A stretch of 64,000 nucleotides of DNA from Nocardioides sp. zg-DK7169 (GTDB taxonomy: Bacteria > Actinomycetota > Actinomycetes > Propionibacteriales > Nocardioidaceae): NCBI RefSeq assembly GCF_013155365.1, contig NZ_JABJRA010000010.1:166388-230387 (forward strand). Reading direction: 5' to 3'. A model generated the notes under the pieces. It made no database searches, was not told the DNA's origin, and was given only the letters and a program-made list of their open reading frames with translations. Below, one piece after another: positions 27,797 through 36,055 of this stretch (the first letter of the stretch is position 1; every line of letters starts with the position of its first letter). The translations under genes were made by a program, and so were the position numbers.

Positions 27797-28176
27797 GCGC
27801 GCGCACCGGATACCAGGCCGAGCCGGTCCTCACCGCCGTCTGCCGGCTGGGGCAGATCGACGTCGAGGGCGGCGTCACCGCGCTGGTCGACGGCGAGGCG
27901 GTCGCGGTGTTCCGCACCCACGACGACGAGGTCTGGGCGCTGTCCAACTACGATCCCTTCTCGCGGGCCTCCGTGCTGGCCCGTGGCATCGTCGGGACTC
28001 GGGGCGACATCCCGTTCGTGGCGTCGCCCATGCACAAGCAGGCCTTCGACCTGCGCACCGGACAGTGCCTCGACGACGCGGCCGTCCGGATCCCGACGTA
28101 CGACGTCCTCGTCACCGACATCCCCGGCAGCACCGACCGCCTGGTGCTGGTCGGGCGCAGCAGGGAGAGCCCGTGA
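27793..28176 (+). CDS. nirD: Nitrite reductase small subunit
   Basis: A 127-aa Rieske-fold protein. It has the NirD pattern 'EGGVTALVDGEAVAVFRTHD', 'VWALSNYDPFSRASVLARGI' and 'FVASPMHKQAFDLRTGQC', but the Rieske C-x-H/C-x2-H ligands are replaced (N-Y-D, S-P-M-H), as is usual for NirD. It is therefore structural or regulatory rather than redox-active. It overlaps nirB (ATGA) and the regulator gene (GTGA). Confidence 0.94.
   Translation: MSARTGYQAEPVLTAVCRLGQIDVEGGVTALVDGEAVAVFRTHDDEVWALSNYDPFSRASVLARGIVGTRGDIPFVASPMHKQAFDLRTGQCLDDAAVRIPTYDVLVTDIPGSTDRLVLVGRSRESP
28173..28175 (+). promoter_or_regulatory. GTGA start/stop overlap coupling nirD to nnaR
   Basis: The GTG start shares bases with the nirD TGA stop. 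The same 4-base arrangement links nasA, the flavoprotein gene, nirB, nirD, nnaR and the chelatase gene, so regulator dosage is tied to enzyme translation. Confidence 0.7.
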
Positions 28177-29291
28177 GTGAACTGCCCTTGACCGGATTCC
28201 GCGTCGGCGTGACGGCCGCCCGCAAGGTCGAGGAGCAGATCGCGCTGCTGGAACGCCGTGGTGCGGAGGTGGAGTGGGCGCCGGCGCTGTCGCTGGCGCC
28301 CAACCAGGTCGACGACGCGCAGCTGCGCGCGGCCACCGAGGAGGTGCTGGCCGGGCCGGTCGACATGTTCCTGGCGACCACCGGGATCGGCATGAAGGCG
28401 TGGTTCGAGGCCGCCGAGCGCTGGGGCCTGGCAGACCGGCTGGTGGCGGCGCTGGAGTCGGCGGAGATCCTGGCACGCGGCCCGAAGAGCGTCGGCGCGC
28501 TGCGCCGCCGCGGCCTGCGCGAGCTCTGGGCGCCGGAGTCGGAGTGCTTCGAGGACGTGCTGGAGCACCTGCGCGGCCGCGACCTGACCGGGATGCGGAT
28601 CGTGGTGCAGGAGCACGGCCAGTCGCTGTCGATGGCCGCGCACGCGCTGCGCCGCCGCGGCGCCGAGGTCACGTCGGTGACGGTCTACCGGGTGGTCAGC
28701 GCCGACGACCCGGAGCCGATGTTCGGGTTGATCGACCTGATCGCCGACCGGCGCCTGGACGCCGTCACCTTCACCTCCGCGCCGGCCGTCGCCGCGCTCA
28801 TGGACGCCGCGGGGGCGAGCGGGCGCCGCGACGACGTGGTGACCGCCTGCCAGGCCGACGTGGTCGCCGCGTGCGTCGGCCCGGTCACCGCCGCCGCGTT
28901 CGAGCTGTGGGGGGTGCCCACGATCTATCCCGAGCGCTCCCGGCTCGCCGCGATGGTCAAGCAGCTCGAGACCGAGCTGCCCTCGCGCCGCTCGGGGCTC
29001 AGCCTCGAGCTCGCCGGCGGCGGGCTGCTGCTGCTCCACGGCGACGACGTGCTGCTCGACGGGGTCGAGGTCAAGCTCTCCCCGGCACCGGCCGCGGTGC
29101 TCCAGGCGCTGGTCACCAACCCCGGCAACGTCGTTTCCCGTCGCGCGCTCCTGTCGGCGCTGCCCTCCGGCACCGCCGGCTCCGAGCACGCCGTCGAGAT
29201 GGCCGTCGCCCGGCTGCGTGCCGCCCTCGGCACCCGCTCGGTGCAGACGGTCGTCAAGCGCGGCTACCGGCTCGCGGTGGCCGGGACATGA
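28173..29291 (+). CDS. nnaR: NnaR-like regulator: HemD-like domain plus winged helix
   Basis: A 372-aa fusion. Residues about 1-260 have the uroporphyrinogen-III synthase (HemD) fold ('GFRVGVTAARKVEEQIALLE', 'FLATTGIGMKAWFEAAE', 'TFTSAPAVAALMDAA'). Residues about 275-372 form an OmpR-type winged helix ('LSPAPAAVLQALVTNPGNVV', 'VARLRAALG', 'VVKRGYRLAV'). This layout matches NnaR of Streptomyces and Mycobacterium, which co-activates nitrate/nitrite assimilation genes with GlnR. Being inside the operon suggests positive feedback. Whether the HemD domain is enzymatic or only a sensor cannot be told from sequence. GTG 28173 overlaps the nirD stop. Confidence 0.88.
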   Translation: MSELPLTGFRVGVTAARKVEEQIALLERRGAEVEWAPALSLAPNQVDDAQLRAATEEVLAGPVDMFLATTGIGMKAWFEAAERWGLADRLVAALESAEILARGPKSVGALRRRGLRELWAPESECFEDVLEHLRGRDLTGMRIVVQEHGQSLSMAAHALRRRGAEVTSVTVYRVVSADDPEPMFGLIDLIADRRLDAVTFTSAPAVAALMDAAGASGRRDDVVTACQADVVAACVGPVTAAAFELWGVPTIYPERSRLAAMVKQLETELPSRRSGLSLELAGGGLLLLHGDDVLLDGVEVKLSPAPAAVLQALVTNPGNVVSRRALLSALPSGTAGSEHAVEMAVARLRAALGTRSVQTVVKRGYRLAVAGT

Positions 29292-30019
29292 CCGGGCTGC
29301 TCACCCGGGGTGGTCCACGGGCCCGGGTCGCCACGGCCCCGGGCCGGGTGGTGCTGGTGGCCCACGGCACGCGCCACGCCCCGGGCAACCAGGTGGCTCG
29401 CTCGCTCGCCGCGCAGGTCGGCGCGCGCCTCGGCGTACCGACGCGGTGTGCGTACGTCGAGCTCAGCGAGCCGCTGCTCACCGACGTGCTGGCGCAGCCC
29501 TCGCAGGGAAGCACCGTCGTGGTGCCGCTGCTGCTGTCCACCGGGTACCACGTGCGCCACGACCTGCCCGCGGCCGTCGCGGGTGCGGCGCCCGGGAGCC
29601 CGGCCGCCCTCGCGCCCGCCCTCGGCCCGCACCCGCTGCTGGCCGCGGCCCAGGCCGACCGGCTGCGCGGGGCGGGCGCCCGACCGGGGGCCCCGGTGGT
29701 GATGGTGGCCGCCGGCTCGCGGGACCCCGCGGCCGCCGCCGACCTCGACGCCGCCGCGGCCCTGCTGGCCGACGCCTGGGGCGGGCCGGTGCGCCTGGCC
29801 ACGCTGTCCGGGCCCGGGCCGCGGCCCGCCGACGTGCTGACCCCCGGCGCCGCGGTGTCGCCGTACCTGCTGGCCGCGGGGCACTTCGCCGACCGCTGCC
29901 GCGCGGAGTCCGTGGCCGCCGGTGCCACCGGAGCGGTGGCCGACGTGCTCGGCGCGCACCCGTTGCTCGTGGACCTGGTCGTGGCGCGGGTGGAGGATCA
30001 GGCCCGGCTCGGCCGATAG
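29288..30019 (+). CDS. Sirohydrochlorin chelatase (CbiX/SirB type)
   Basis: A 243-aa chelatase-fold protein expected to insert Fe2+ into sirohydrochlorin to make siroheme for NirB. The N-terminal metal/active-site motif is 'LVAHGTRHAPGNQVA' (H about 26), with a second-half 'MVAAGSRDP' and 'LAAGHFADR' containing the second conserved His. The length equals two CbiX halves fused, as in class II chelatases. ATG 29288 overlaps the nnaR stop. Its own stop codon (30017-30019) falls in the left arm of a long hairpin. Cobalt use cannot be excluded, but the operon argues for siroheme. Confidence 0.9.
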   Translation: MTGLLTRGGPRARVATAPGRVVLVAHGTRHAPGNQVARSLAAQVGARLGVPTRCAYVELSEPLLTDVLAQPSQGSTVVVPLLLSTGYHVRHDLPAAVAGAAPGSPAALAPALGPHPLLAAAQADRLRGAGARPGAPVVMVAAGSRDPAAAADLDAAAALLADAWGGPVRLATLSGPGPRPADVLTPGAAVSPYLLAAGHFADRCRAESVAAGATGAVADVLGAHPLLVDLVVARVEDQARLGR

Positions 30020-30076
30020 TCCGACACACAGCTGTCGTCCCAGCGGCGAATCACGACACCTGTGTGTCGGACTATC
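30015..30076. terminator. 24-bp-stem hairpin between convergent genes
   Basis: The left arm 30015-30038 and right arm 30053-30076 are reverse complements over 24 bp with one mismatch (core GATAGTCCGACACACA), with a 14-nt loop. The left arm overlaps the chelatase stop, and the right arm ends 14 bp before the pucR stop. Probably a bidirectional terminator; the near-perfect long arms could also be a REP/insertion trace. Confidence 0.75.
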
Positions 30077-30089
30077 TCGTCGGGGCGAC

Positions 30090-31268
30090 TCAGGAGCCCC
30101 GCTCCGCCTCCGGCGGTACGCCGAGGGCGACCACGAGCTCGAGCACGGCGCGCGGGTCGGTGAGGCGGTCGCCGAAGAGCTCGCGCAGCTGCCCGACGCG
30201 GTAGCGGACCGTCTGCGGGTGCACGAACAGCTCCTCGGCGACGGCGTCGCGGCGGCCCTGGTGCAGCAGCCACGAGCGCAGCGTCTCGGTGAGCCGGGCG
30301 GCGGTGGCCGGGCGCAGGTCGGCGAGCGGGGCCAGCGCGCGGGCGCGCAGCTCGGCGAGGGCGTCGGGGTCGGCGGTCAGCACCAGCTCGGGCAGGTGGT
30401 CCTCGGTGTCGCCGCCGTCGGGGAGCAGCCCGCTGTCGAGGGCGCGGCGGGCCCGGTCCAGCGACACGCGCACGGCGGTCCACGGCTGCGCGGGCCCGGC
30501 CACCGACCCGGTGGCGCGCAGCGCCGGACCGAGCGAGGTGCGGGCGTGGCCGTGGACGTCGGGGACCAGCACCAGGGTGCGCCCGGGGAGGCCCGGGACG
30601 TCCTCGGAGTACTCCAGCGTGCCCGGCGGCAGCGCGGTGAGCGCGCGGCGTACCTCCGCCTCCGGCACCAGCACCGCGGTCAGCGTCGTCGCGGGCTCCC
30701 ACAGGGCGGTGGCGGCGGCCTCGCGGACCGCCTCCACCGAGCTGTCGCTCAGCAGCAGGTGGATCATCCGGTCGCGCAGCCGTTGGCGCAGCAGCCGCGA
30801 GCTGGTGAGCTCGTCGGTGTGCCCGGCCACGCTCGCCGCGGAGAGCTCGTCGATGTAGGCGAACACCACCCCGGCCAGCCCCGCGACCAGGTCGGCCGGG
30901 GCGTCGAGGCGCACGGCGGTCGCGGAGATGTGCTCCCAGCAGACCCGGGCGCCGATGCGGAACGCCGCCAGCAGCGCGTCGACCGTGCGTCCGCTGCGCG
31001 CCTCGCCGCGGCCGAGCTGGTAGGAGTAGTCCTTGGCCAGCGCCGTGGGCTCCGCGGCGTTCTCGACCTCCTCGTCGAGGAGGTCCACGAACCCGGCCAG
31101 CGCCAGCTGCACCGAGCGGCGGATCTTGGCGCCCATCGGTCCGCTGAGGGCGTTCGCATAGCTCGGGACCTCGGCGATGATCGTGCGGACGGCGAGCACC
31201 GCCACGTCGGGCAGCCGCTCGCGCAGCGCCGCGACCAGCGGGGCGGGGTACGCCGGGATCTCGGTCAT
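30090..31268 (-). CDS. PucR-family transcriptional regulator
   Basis: A 392-aa regulator. The C-terminal helix-turn-helix 'AVAEELFVHPQTVRYRVGQL' then 'RELFGDRLTDPRAVLELVVA' (about 335-380) is diagnostic of the PucR/CdaR HTH_30 family. The central part is a GGDEF-like sensor domain, and the N-terminal 170 residues are helical (RsbT co-antagonist-like). It is transcribed alone in the same direction as the symporter operon whose 3' end lies 21 bp away. The ligand is unknown; the family often senses purine or amino-acid breakdown signals. Confidence 0.88.
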   Translation of the reverse strand: MTEIPAYPAPLVAALRERLPDVAVLAVRTIIAEVPSYANALSGPMGAKIRRSVQLALAGFVDLLDEEVENAAEPTALAKDYSYQLGRGEARSGRTVDALLAAFRIGARVCWEHISATAVRLDAPADLVAGLAGVVFAYIDELSAASVAGHTDELTSSRLLRQRLRDRMIHLLLSDSSVEAVREAAATALWEPATTLTAVLVPEAEVRRALTALPPGTLEYSEDVPGLPGRTLVLVPDVHGHARTSLGPALRATGSVAGPAQPWTAVRVSLDRARRALDSGLLPDGGDTEDHLPELVLTADPDALAELRARALAPLADLRPATAARLTETLRSWLLHQGRRDAVAEELFVHPQTVRYRVGQLRELFGDRLTDPRAVLELVVALGVPPEAERGS

Positions 31269-31289
31269 CGGGCACGATCCTAGGTGGGG

Positions 31290-32819
31290 TCAGGCCCGGT
31301 CGAGCCCGAGCGCCTCCGGGGTGTGCAGCCGCACCATCAGCCGCCGGGTGTGACCCGGGACCCGGCCCGGGGTGAGCAGGCTGCCGACCACCATCGCCGT
31401 GGCGGCCAGCGGCACCGACCAGGCGGCCGGCTGGGCGAGCAGCACCCCGCCCCATCCGTCGACCGGCTCGCCGGCCAGCGTGTGCGCCACCGCGATCCCG
31501 GAGCCGAGCCCGCCCAGCACCAGCCCGGCGATCGCGCCGACGTCGGTGAGGCGCCACCACCAGATGCCGAGCAGGAGCAGCGGGCCGAAGGTCGAGGCTG
31601 CGACGGCGAAGGCCAGCCCGACCACCCGCGCCACCCCGACGTGCGGCGCTGCCAGCGCGGTCAGCACCGGCACCGACACCGCCAGCACGGCGCCGAGGCG
31701 GAACGCGGCCACCCCGCCGATGCGACGCCCCCGCGGCCCGCGGCTGGTGACGTCCTGGCTCAGCACGCCCGCGACCGCGATCGCCAGCCCCGAGGCGGTG
31801 GACAGGAACGCGGCGAAGGCGCCCGCGGTCACCAGTCCGGTCAGCACCTCCCCGCCCAGCCCGGAGACCATCAGCCGCGGCAGCTCCAGCACGATCACGT
31901 CGGAGCCGGACCCGGCGTGCTGCGGCGCGTAGACCCGCCCGAGCGCGCCGTACGCCGGTGGGAGCAGGTAGAACACCCCGAGCATCACCAGCACGACGAG
32001 CGTGGTGCGCCGAGCCGCCCGGCCGTCGGGGTTGGTGTAGAAGCGCACCACCACGTGCGGCAGGCCCATGGTGCCGAGGAACGTCGCCAGGATCAGCGAG
32101 TACGTCGTGTACAGCCCGGGCCCGCCGCCGTCGCCCGCGAGCGGCATCGACCACGCGGCGTCCCCGCCGGCGCCCGCTGCTCCGGACCCCGGGGTGCCGT
32201 CGCCCAGCCACACCACCAGAAGCACGGCCAGCGGGACCAGCAGGGCGGTGAGCTTGAGCCAGTACTGGAAGGCCTGCACGAAGGTGATGCTGCGCATCCC
32301 GCCGGAGGTGACGTTGGCCAGCACGATCACGCCCACCAGCACCGGCCCGACCCAGCTCGGCGCGCCCACCGCGGAGCGCAGCGTGATGCCGGCGCCCTGG
32401 AACTGCGGCAGCAGGTAGAGCCAGCCGATCGCCACGACCAGCACCGAGCAGGCGGCGCGGACGGCGCGCGAGGCCAGCCGGGCCTCGGCGAAGTCCGGCA
32501 GCGTGTAGGCCCCGCTGCGGCGCAGCGGGGCGGCGACGAGCACCAGCAGCACGAGGTAGCCGGCGGTCCAGCCGATCGGGTACCAGAGCATGTCGGCGCC
32601 GAAGGCGAGCACCAGGCCGGCGACGCCGAGGAAGGACGCGGCCGAGAGGTACTCCCCGCTGATCGCGGAGGCGTTGAGCCGCGGGTTGACGCTGCGCGAG
32701 GCGACCATGAAGTCGCTGGTGGTGCGCGAGATCCGCAGCCCCCAGGTGCCGATCGCGAGCGTCGCCACGGTCACCGCCGCGATCGCGACGATGCCCGGCA
32801 CCGCGTCGAGGGTGCTCAC
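31290..32819 (-). CDS. Sodium:solute symporter family transporter
   Basis: A 509-aa SSS-family transporter with about 13 TM segments. Motifs include 'DFMVASRSVNPRLNASAISG' then 'EYLSAASFLGVAGLVLAFGA', 'TSGGMRSITFVQAFQYWLKL' and 'GTMGLPHVVVRFYTNPDGR', close in layout to ActP/MctC-type monocarboxylate carriers. GTG 32819 overlaps the upstream small-TM gene stop. It is the last gene of a LytS-LytTR-small TM-symporter operon, so the two-component system probably controls its own carrier. Pyruvate or acetate is a plausible substrate, by analogy only. Confidence 0.9.
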   Translation of the reverse strand: MSTLDAVPGIVAIAAVTVATLAIGTWGLRISRTTSDFMVASRSVNPRLNASAISGEYLSAASFLGVAGLVLAFGADMLWYPIGWTAGYLVLLVLVAAPLRRSGAYTLPDFAEARLASRAVRAACSVLVVAIGWLYLLPQFQGAGITLRSAVGAPSWVGPVLVGVIVLANVTSGGMRSITFVQAFQYWLKLTALLVPLAVLLVVWLGDGTPGSGAAGAGGDAAWSMPLAGDGGGPGLYTTYSLILATFLGTMGLPHVVVRFYTNPDGRAARRTTLVVLVMLGVFYLLPPAYGALGRVYAPQHAGSGSDVIVLELPRLMVSGLGGEVLTGLVTAGAFAAFLSTASGLAIAVAGVLSQDVTSRGPRGRRIGGVAAFRLGAVLAVSVPVLTALAAPHVGVARVVGLAFAVAASTFGPLLLLGIWWWRLTDVGAIAGLVLGGLGSGIAVAHTLAGEPVDGWGGVLLAQPAAWSVPLAATAMVVGSLLTPGRVPGHTRRLMVRLHTPEALGLDRA

Positions 32820-33193
32820 TCCTCGGCCTCGCTCATCAGCTCGGCGAAGGCGCGCTCGTTGCGCTCGGCCCGGCGCACGTACCACCAGCCGAGCACCACC
32901 AGGAACGGGTAGACGAGCACCCCGAGCAGCAGCCACGGCAGCGGCATCCCGGCGACGTCGACCTCCGCGAGCGAGGGCACCAGGTGGAAGGCCAGCGGCA
33001 GCAGGCCGACGCCCAGCACCAGCACCGTCAGCACCCGAAGCGCCAGCCAGAGCTGCTCGCGCAGCAGCGAGCCGAGGTAGATCCCGCCGAGCCGGGTGCC
33101 GGCGTCGATCGCGCCGGTCCGCGAGGTGGACGCCGTACGCCGCCGGGGCGGGCCGGTCACCCGCACGCGCGGCGGGCGCGAGGTGTCGCTCAC
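32816..33193 (-). CDS. Small two-TM protein paired with symporter
   Basis: A 125-aa protein with a basic N-terminal 40 residues, TM segments at about 49-72 and 82-104, and the tail 'YVRRAERNERAFAELM'. It stands where a DUF485 protein stands in the actP operon and has a similar two-TM plus charged-tail plan, though the N-terminal DUF485 pattern is not evident. GTG starts and 4-base overlaps link it to both neighbours. A symporter partner role is inferred. Confidence 0.8.
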   Translation of the reverse strand: MSDTSRPPRVRVTGPPRRRTASTSRTGAIDAGTRLGGIYLGSLLREQLWLALRVLTVLVLGVGLLPLAFHLVPSLAEVDVAGMPLPWLLLGVLVYPFLVVLGWWYVRRAERNERAFAELMSEAEE

Positions 33194-33936
33194 GCCCGGG
33201 GCTCCGCGGCCCGCCGCAGCAACAGGTCGCGCAGCGCGCGGGTGTGGCGGCGGCTGACCCCGAGCGCGGGACCGCCGGGGCCCCCGACGACGACCGTGCA
33301 GCGTCCGGCCTCGGTGCGGACCTCGGAGACGTGGGCCAGCGAGACCAGCAGCGAGCGGTGGATGCGCACGAACCCGGCCGGGCCCCACTCCTCCTCCAGC
33401 TGCGAGAGCGGGATCCGCACCAGGTGCGAGGCCCCGGGCGTGTGCAGCCGGGCGTAGTCGCCCTGCGCCTCCACGTGGGTGATGTCGGCGCGGCGCACGA
33501 ACCGGGTGACGCCGCCGAGCTCGACGGGCACCTGGAGGTCGCCGGCCGGCGGGCGGTCCCCGGCACCGTCGCTGACGTCCGCGACGCGTCGTACGGCCTC
33601 GGCGAGGCGTTCGGCGCGCACCGGCTTGAGGACGTAGTCGACCGCGTGCAGCTCGAAGGCGTCCACCGCGTACGCCTCGTGGGCGGTGACGAAGACGATC
33701 GGCGGCGGGGTGCGGAAGCGGGCGAGCACCTGGGCCAGCTCCAACCCGCTCAGCCCGGGCATCTGGATGTCGAGGAAGACCGCGTCGACCTCGGTCTCGC
33801 GCAGGGTGCGCAGCGTCGCGGTGGCGGAGTCGCAGGTCAGCACCGTGGCCACCCGCGGGTCGCGGGCCAGCAGCCAGGACAGCTCGTCGAGCGCGGGCCG
33901 CTCGTCGTCGACGACGAGGACGCGCAGGCCGCTCAC
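33190..33936 (-). CDS. LytTR-type response regulator
   Basis: A 248-aa regulator: receiver domain with D10/D11 and phospho-acceptor D56 ('VFLDIQMPGLSGLE'), the T of 'VFVTAHE' and the K of 'DYVLKPV'. A LytTR DNA-binding domain follows (about 140-240; 'ITHVEAQGDYARLHT', 'FVRIHRSLLVSLAHV'). GTG 33936 overlaps the kinase stop. It probably binds direct repeats near the operon promoter, but the short upstream region shows none clearly. Confidence 0.93.
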   Translation of the reverse strand: MSGLRVLVVDDERPALDELSWLLARDPRVATVLTCDSATATLRTLRETEVDAVFLDIQMPGLSGLELAQVLARFRTPPPIVFVTAHEAYAVDAFELHAVDYVLKPVRAERLAEAVRRVADVSDGAGDRPPAGDLQVPVELGGVTRFVRRADITHVEAQGDYARLHTPGASHLVRIPLSQLEEEWGPAGFVRIHRSLLVSLAHVSEVRTEAGRCTVVVGGPGGPALGVSRRHTRALRDLLLRRAAEPRA

Positions 33937-35060
33937 GCCTGCACCCCCGGCGCGAACTTCGGCACCCGCACGATCACGCGGGTGCCGGCGCCGGGCGCGG
34001 TCTCGACGACCAGGCCGTGCTCGTCGCCGTAGGCGTTGCGCAGCCGGGCATCGACGTTGCCGAGCCCGACGGCGTCGCCGTCGCCGTCGCCGGCGAGCGC
34101 GCGGCGTACCCGGTCGGGGTCCTCGCCGATGCCGTCGTCCTCGACCTCGATGACGCACTCCTGGCCGCGGTCGCTGGCGGTGATCTGGATCCGGCCGCCG
34201 CCGTCGGAGCCCTCGAGGCCGTGACGCACGGCGTTCTCGACGAGCGGCTGGATGCAGAGGAACGGCACCGCGACGGGCAGCACCTCCGGCGCGATGCTCA
34301 AGGTGACCTCGAGCCGGTCGCCGAAGCGGGCCTGCTCGAGCAGCAGGTAGCGCTCGATGCTGCGCAGCTCCTCGGCCAGCGTCGTGTACTCGCCGTGGCG
34401 GCGGAAGGAGTAGCGGGTGAAGTCCGCGAACTCCAGCAGCAGCTCGCGGGCTCGGTCGGGGTCGGTGCGCACGAAGCTGGCGATCGCGCCGAGGGAGTTG
34501 TAGATGAAGTGCGGGCTGATCTGGGCCCGCAGCGCGCGCACCTCGGCCTCCATCAGGCGGGTGCGCGAGGCGTCGAGCTCGGCCAGCTCGAGCTGGCCGG
34601 AGACCCAGGCGGCGACCTCGTCGGTCGCCCGGGCCAGCCCCGCGGTGGGGTACGGCGCAAAGGCCACCAGCGCCCCCACGATGCGCTCGTCGACGAGCAG
34701 CGGGCTGGCGATCGCCGTCCGCACGGCGCAGCCGGCCTCGGTGCACGGCAGGTCGACGCGGTCGAAGCTGCGGGTGCCGCCGGCCTCGATGGTGGCCGCG
34801 ACCAGCGAGGGCACCCGGTCGGCATGGTGCTGCCCGGCGCCGTCCCAGGCGAGCACCGCCACCGGGTCGGTGATCGCGAGCGCGGGGGTGCCGAGCAGGG
34901 AGCGCAGGTGCCGGATCGAGCGCTGGGCGCTGTCCGCGGTCAGACCCGCGCGCAGCGCCGGGCTGGCCAGCGAGGCCTGGTGCAGGGTGCGGAACGTCGC
35001 GCGGTCCGCCTCCGTGCCCAGGTGCTGGCGCCGCCACGGGCGACTCGTCGGGGCCCTCAT
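33933..35060 (-). CDS. LytS/YehU-type sensor histidine kinase
   Basis: A 375-aa kinase without TM segments. A GAF-like sensor (about 40-155) contains cysteines at 106 and 111 ('LPCTEAGCAV'). The HisK domain has H184 in 'QISPHFIYNSLGAIASFV'. The HATPase shows 'CIQPLVENAVRHGLEG' and 'VGLGNVDARL'. Start at ATG 35060 preferred over one 11 codons upstream. It is the first gene of the four-gene operon to 31290. In CrbS-type systems kinase and SSS module are fused; here the carrier is separate. Confidence 0.9.
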   Translation of the reverse strand: MRAPTSRPWRRQHLGTEADRATFRTLHQASLASPALRAGLTADSAQRSIRHLRSLLGTPALAITDPVAVLAWDGAGQHHADRVPSLVAATIEAGGTRSFDRVDLPCTEAGCAVRTAIASPLLVDERIVGALVAFAPYPTAGLARATDEVAAWVSGQLELAELDASRTRLMEAEVRALRAQISPHFIYNSLGAIASFVRTDPDRARELLLEFADFTRYSFRRHGEYTTLAEELRSIERYLLLEQARFGDRLEVTLSIAPEVLPVAVPFLCIQPLVENAVRHGLEGSDGGGRIQITASDRGQECVIEVEDDGIGEDPDRVRRALAGDGDGDAVGLGNVDARLRNAYGDEHGLVVETAPGAGTRVIVRVPKFAPGVQA

Positions 35061-35129
35061 GGCCCCATCCTGACCACACCGGGCTCCCCTCATGCCTCAC
35101 CACGTCCGCGAGTCGGCGCAAGGGGTGGG

Positions 35130-36008
35130 TCAGCGGAAGTCGATGAGGAGGAGGTCGGTGTCGGTGCCGTCGAGGGGGCCGGAGGGGGAGCGGAGTGGCG
35201 GGCGGGGGGAGCGGGGGGTGTCGGGGTCCTCGGGCGGCGGGGCCGGGTCCGAGCCGAAGCCGACGGCCGGCGTGCGCCCGGGGCCCTCGGTGACGGTGGC
35301 GCGGTAGCAGCGCGCGGTGTACGGCAGCTGCATGCCGTCCATCCCGCGGCCGTACTCGTCGTAGAAGGCGAGCACCTCGGCGAGCTTGGCCTCGCGCTCC
35401 TCCTCGGGCAGCGTGGAGATGTTCGAGCGCGAGCGCGCCATGTCCACGACGCTCACCCGGTCGAGGCGCTGCCAGTGCTTGAACGTCGCGTCCTCGACGA
35501 ACCCGAAGTACGGCGACAAGACGAGCGGGTCGACCAGGTCCTCGCGGTGCTCCTGCTCGCCGATCAGGCGGGTCAGGCGTCGCACCCAGGGGATGCTGCG
35601 GTCGGTCCGGTTCCACACCAGCGCCAGCCGTCCGCCGGGACGCAGCACCCGCGCGATCTCGGGCAGCGCCTTGTCGGGGTCGAACCAGTGGAAGGCCTGC
35701 GCGCAGACCACGACGTCGACGGAGCGGTCGGCGACCGGGAGGTCCTCGGCCGCGGCCACCGCGGTGCGTACGTCGGGGAGCCGGGCGGCCAGCCGGGCCA
35801 GCATCTCCTCGTCCGGGTCGGTGGCGAGCACGTCGTGGCCGAGCTCGACGAGGCGGGCGGTCAGCTGGCCGGTGCCCGCGCCGAGCTCGAGGACGGTGGC
35901 GGGACGCTCGCCGGTCAACCACGTCACGGCGGCCGGCGGGTAGGACGGGCGGCCGCGGTCGTAGGAGTCGGCCACGGAGCCGAACGAGCGGGCTGGTCGG
36001 TCACTCAT
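35130..36008 (-). CDS. Class I SAM-dependent methyltransferase
   Basis: A 292-aa methyltransferase. SAM motif I is 'VLELGAGTGQLTARLVELG' (about 40-58), the acidic end of beta-2 is 'ATDPDEEML', and motif IV-like 'VVCAQAFHWFDPDKAL' is shared with UbiE/trans-aconitate-type enzymes. A Pro-rich stretch (about 250-275) precedes a final 'DLLLIDFR'. Start at ATG 36008, 47 bp from the divergent Fic-like gene. Substrate unknown. Confidence 0.9.
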   Translation of the reverse strand: MSDRPARSFGSVADSYDRGRPSYPPAAVTWLTGERPATVLELGAGTGQLTARLVELGHDVLATDPDEEMLARLAARLPDVRTAVAAAEDLPVADRSVDVVVCAQAFHWFDPDKALPEIARVLRPGGRLALVWNRTDRSIPWVRRLTRLIGEQEHREDLVDPLVLSPYFGFVEDATFKHWQRLDRVSVVDMARSRSNISTLPEEEREAKLAEVLAFYDEYGRGMDGMQLPYTARCYRATVTEGPGRTPAVGFGSDPAPPPEDPDTPRSPRPPLRSPSGPLDGTDTDLLLIDFR

Positions 36009-36055
36009 CCCCTCGACCCTAACCCCGCGACGGGCCACCAGTAGCGTGTGGCGGC

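Noticed and set aside
32590..34032. Plus-strand ORFs over the symporter and LytTR genes
   Set aside because: They are Arg/Pro-rich shadows of minus-strand genes with clear domains.
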